From positions 1-5,794 of the forward strand of contig PEUD01000070.1 of NCBI GenBank assembly GCA_002780805.1: 5,794 bases of DNA, given 5' to 3'. Source of the stretch: Candidatus Omnitrophica bacterium CG02_land_8_20_14_3_00__42_8 (lineage in GTDB: Bacteria; Omnitrophota; Gorgyraeia; Gorgyraeales; Gorgyraeaceae). The notes below the pieces were generated by a model. The model had not been told where the DNA came from. It did not search any database and worked only from the letters and a program-made list of their open reading frames with translations. Position numbers and translations under genes: made by a program. Below, one piece after another: positions 5,669 to 5,794 of the stretch. Each line of letters begins with the position of its first letter. Position 1 is the stretch's first letter.

Positions 5669-5698
5669 GTTGACAAACTGACATTCAGACTGTGTCAT
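5669..5698. repeat. Degenerate third copy of the GTTGACACTCTGACA palindrome
   Basis: The left half GTTGACAAACTGACA (5669-5683) matches the left arm of the 288-322 palindrome at 13 of 15 bases. The right half TTCAGACTGTGTCAT is a scrambled relative with a small deletion and insertion. Residual pairing remains: TGACA (5671-5675) with TGTCA (5693-5697), and CTGA (5678-5681) with TCAG (5685-5688). It sits just upstream of the permease ribosome site. Relationship is by eye; it may be a decayed copy or a separate family member. Confidence 0.6.
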
Positions 5699-5700
5699 AA

Positions 5701-5782
5701 TGTAGCCGCCTGATTTATCAGGCACAAAATAGGCTGCCCAATCCCTCGACTTCGCTCGGGACAGGTAAATTGGGCAGCTACA
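5701..5782. repeat. Composite inverted-repeat block, potential three-way junction
   Basis: An outer pair TGTAGC (5701-5706)/GCTACA (5777-5782) encloses two hairpins: GCCTGAT/ATCAGGC (5708-5723, two-base loop) and GCTGCCCAAT (5733-5742)/ATTGGGCAGC (5769-5778). The second hairpin shares two bases with the outer stem and contains the imperfect inverted sequence TCCCTCGACTTCGCTCGGGA (5742-5761). A 12-bp palindrome ACAATATATTGT (5780-5791) adjoins it at the window edge. No coding sequence and no U tract were found, so this is a structured non-coding block, perhaps clustered mobile repeats, between the permease and whatever lies to the right. Together with the degenerate palindrome it fills the 140-base gap upstream of the permease. 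Confidence 0.75.
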
Positions 5783-5794
5783 ATATATTGTGTA

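Noticed and set aside
5655..5684. Longer permease start at 5684
   Set aside because: There is no ribosome site before it and it lies in the degenerate palindrome; the ATG at 5654 has AGAGG at eight bases and gives the normal family length.
5698..5726. Weak promoter for the importer (TTGTGC, 17 bases, TACATT on the minus strand)
   Set aside because: Only about half of the -35 bases and four of six -10 bases match consensus, and it overlaps a hairpin; it is too weak to annotate.

Overview
The window comes from a diderm (Gram-negative-type) bacterium. This is shown by an outer-membrane TonB-dependent receptor with a signal peptide and C-terminal aromatic residue, and by a TonB-type energy transducer. 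The DNA is AT-leaning, strong Shine-Dalgarno sites are common, and the groES control region carries a CIRCE operator, so heat-shock control is probably of the HrcA type. The GroEL N-terminus and overall style recall uncultured phyla such as Omnitrophota, but this is only an impression from memory and the taxon is not established. All six genes lie on the minus strand, so transcription runs from the right edge to the left.

Right part (about 3907-5794): a two-gene ABC importer, a FecCD/BtuC-type permease followed by a BtuD/FecE-type ATPase that overlaps it by one base (TAATG). Upstream of the permease is a 140-base non-coding stretch made almost entirely of inverted repeats. No periplasmic binding protein gene is in the window.

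Middle (about 3528-3906): a sigma70-like promoter (TTGACA, 17 bases, TATAAA) begins just after the ATPase stop codon. It drives a leader containing a cobalamin (B12) riboswitch whose parts can nearly all be read: P1, P4, P5, P7, the B12 box, a P13-like hairpin and an intrinsic terminator that ends 13 bases before the receptor start codon. The aptamer carries a perfect 18-bp-arm palindrome in its variable peripheral arm and a second hairpin in its P8 region. The riboswitch controls a 676-residue BtuB-type receptor and probably the tonB-like gene 41 bases downstream. Together these genes form a B12 (corrinoid) uptake locus: the receptor takes the ligand across the outer membrane, TonB supplies energy, and the ABC importer carries it across the inner membrane.

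Left part (1-720): groES with its own sigma70-like promoter and CIRCE operator, then the first 86 codons of groEL, cut by the window edge. A 35-base palindrome nearly identical to the riboswitch one fills the groES-groEL gap.

The most interesting signal is this palindromic repeat family. Two perfect copies share an identical core and differ by a compensated base-pair change. One sits inside a B12 aptamer and the other inside the groESL message. A degenerate third copy lies upstream of the permease.
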